64,000 nt of DNA from an uncultured Saprospiraceae bacterium (lineage in GTDB: Bacteria > Bacteroidota > Bacteroidia > Chitinophagales > Saprospiraceae): the NCBI GenBank assembly GCA_937951615.1, contig CALFBH010000010.1, positions 1 through 64,000 of the forward strand, written 5' to 3'. The notes beneath the pieces were generated by a model that did no database searches, was not told where the DNA came from, and worked only from the letters and a program-made list of their open reading frames with translations. This document shows, piece after piece, positions 63,615 through 64,000 of the stretch; positions within the stretch are counted from its first letter, which is position 1, and the number at the start of each line of letters is the position of its first letter. A program made the translations under genes and the position numbers.

Positions 63615-64000
63615 CTACATATCGTCATCCAATTTAAAACTAGGAGCTGATATAGTCGGTTGATTAGGGGCTGTCTTAGAGAATAAATATTCCGGTAATA
63701 CTTCTGGTTTAGTAGCAGAAATTATATCAGAAGGTTCATTATGATTCAGGCTACTTTGCGTTCTCATAATGTTTTCATTATCATAAGTTCCCTGAATATC
63801 ACTATTTTCAGCTACAAGTCCAGTAAAACAAGTTCCCGTAGAAAAAGATGCCCAACCACTACCTGTCCAATTCCACAATGTATTATCACTTGCATTATAA
63901 TCCCACATCCAACCACTTCTTCCACAAATGGAATTATTAGGATAAAACGTTAATCCATAGTCACAAATATCTGTCTGGTTAGGCATGTAGATAAACATCT
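63615..64000 (-). CDS. 3' part of a hypothetical secreted protein, cut by the window edge
   Basis: At least 127 codons; the true start lies beyond 64000. The visible part is Trp/Ser/Gly/Asn-rich with cysteines (DICDYGLTF, NSICGRSGWMWDYN, WNWTGSGWASFSTGTCF), then an Asp/Pro-rich tail. It lies just upstream of the second variable lipoprotein, on the same strand, so it may be another member of the surface-protein group of this region. No family recognised. Confidence 0.6.
   Translation of the reverse strand, partial: MFIYMPNQTDICDYGLTFYPNNSICGRSGWMWDYNASDNTLWNWTGSGWASFSTGTCFTGLVAENSDIQGTYDNENIMRTQSSLNHNEPSDIISATKPEVLPEYLFSKTAPNQPTISAPSFKLDDDM

Overview
The window comes from a member of the Bacteroidota, most likely a Saprospiraceae-type environmental bacterium. 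Evidence is the PorP/SprF protein, the gliding-type (CHU_C) and por-type C-terminal sorting domains of the type IX secretion system (T9SS), many ECF-sigma and lipoprotein genes, and Bacteroidota promoter motifs (TAnnTTTG, sometimes with a -33 TTTG). The species assignment is inference. Most of the window is ordinary chromosome, with several accessory or odd inserts and many short repeat clusters between genes.

Layout. 1-9713: a 7-bp satellite, a haem-binding protein, an ECF sigma factor with a fused anti-sigma/outer-membrane-barrel partner, RdgB, a possible DNA polymerase III psi-like protein, IlvE, a GT2 glycosyltransferase, RibF, an NTF2-like secreted protein, a SEC-C protein and an orphan antitoxin-like ORF. 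9835-16504: a giant lipoprotein alpha-2-macroglobulin and an outer-membrane protein. 16575-22748: a succinate dehydrogenase operon (sdhC, lipoprotein, sdhA, sdhB) with a three-gene cassette inserted between sdhA and sdhB: DUF433, a DUF5615 PIN-like protein and an AAA ATPase. 23093-30526: an OmpA/PD40 protein, PorP/SprF and a SprB-like giant adhesin, the usual T9SS surface-adhesin trio. 30927-41291: infC with a non-ATG start, an IS remnant, a TetR regulator facing an ABC-HlyD-TolC exporter whose ATPase has lost its key residues, a prohibitin, a TPR protein and an HPF-like hibernation factor. 41542-51661: a two-letter hexamer repeat before an SF1 helicase, a frameshifted thioredoxin, an orphan LytTR regulator, an orphan Rhs-type toxin tip with a DUF4240 protein, moeA, moaA, sufS and two unknown genes.

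51790-64000 is the most unusual region. A divergent locus holds a sigma-70 factor, a membrane anti-sigma/TPR protein and an HtrA-like PDZ protease on one side, and an exported TPR-CHAT (caspase-like) protease on the other. It is flanked on both sides by near-duplicate modules, each made of a T9SS-exported S8 subtilase plus a lipoprotein gene. The two lipoproteins share leader and signal peptide but have unrelated mature parts. I infer an envelope proteolytic system under its own sigma/anti-sigma control; this is a hypothesis.

The two best candidates for undescribed biology are this four-protease locus and the DUF433-DUF5615-ATPase cassette embedded in the sdh operon. Secondary candidates are a 161-bp hairpin element with outward-facing -7 motifs, the hairpin cluster after sdhB, and the degenerate ABC exporter.
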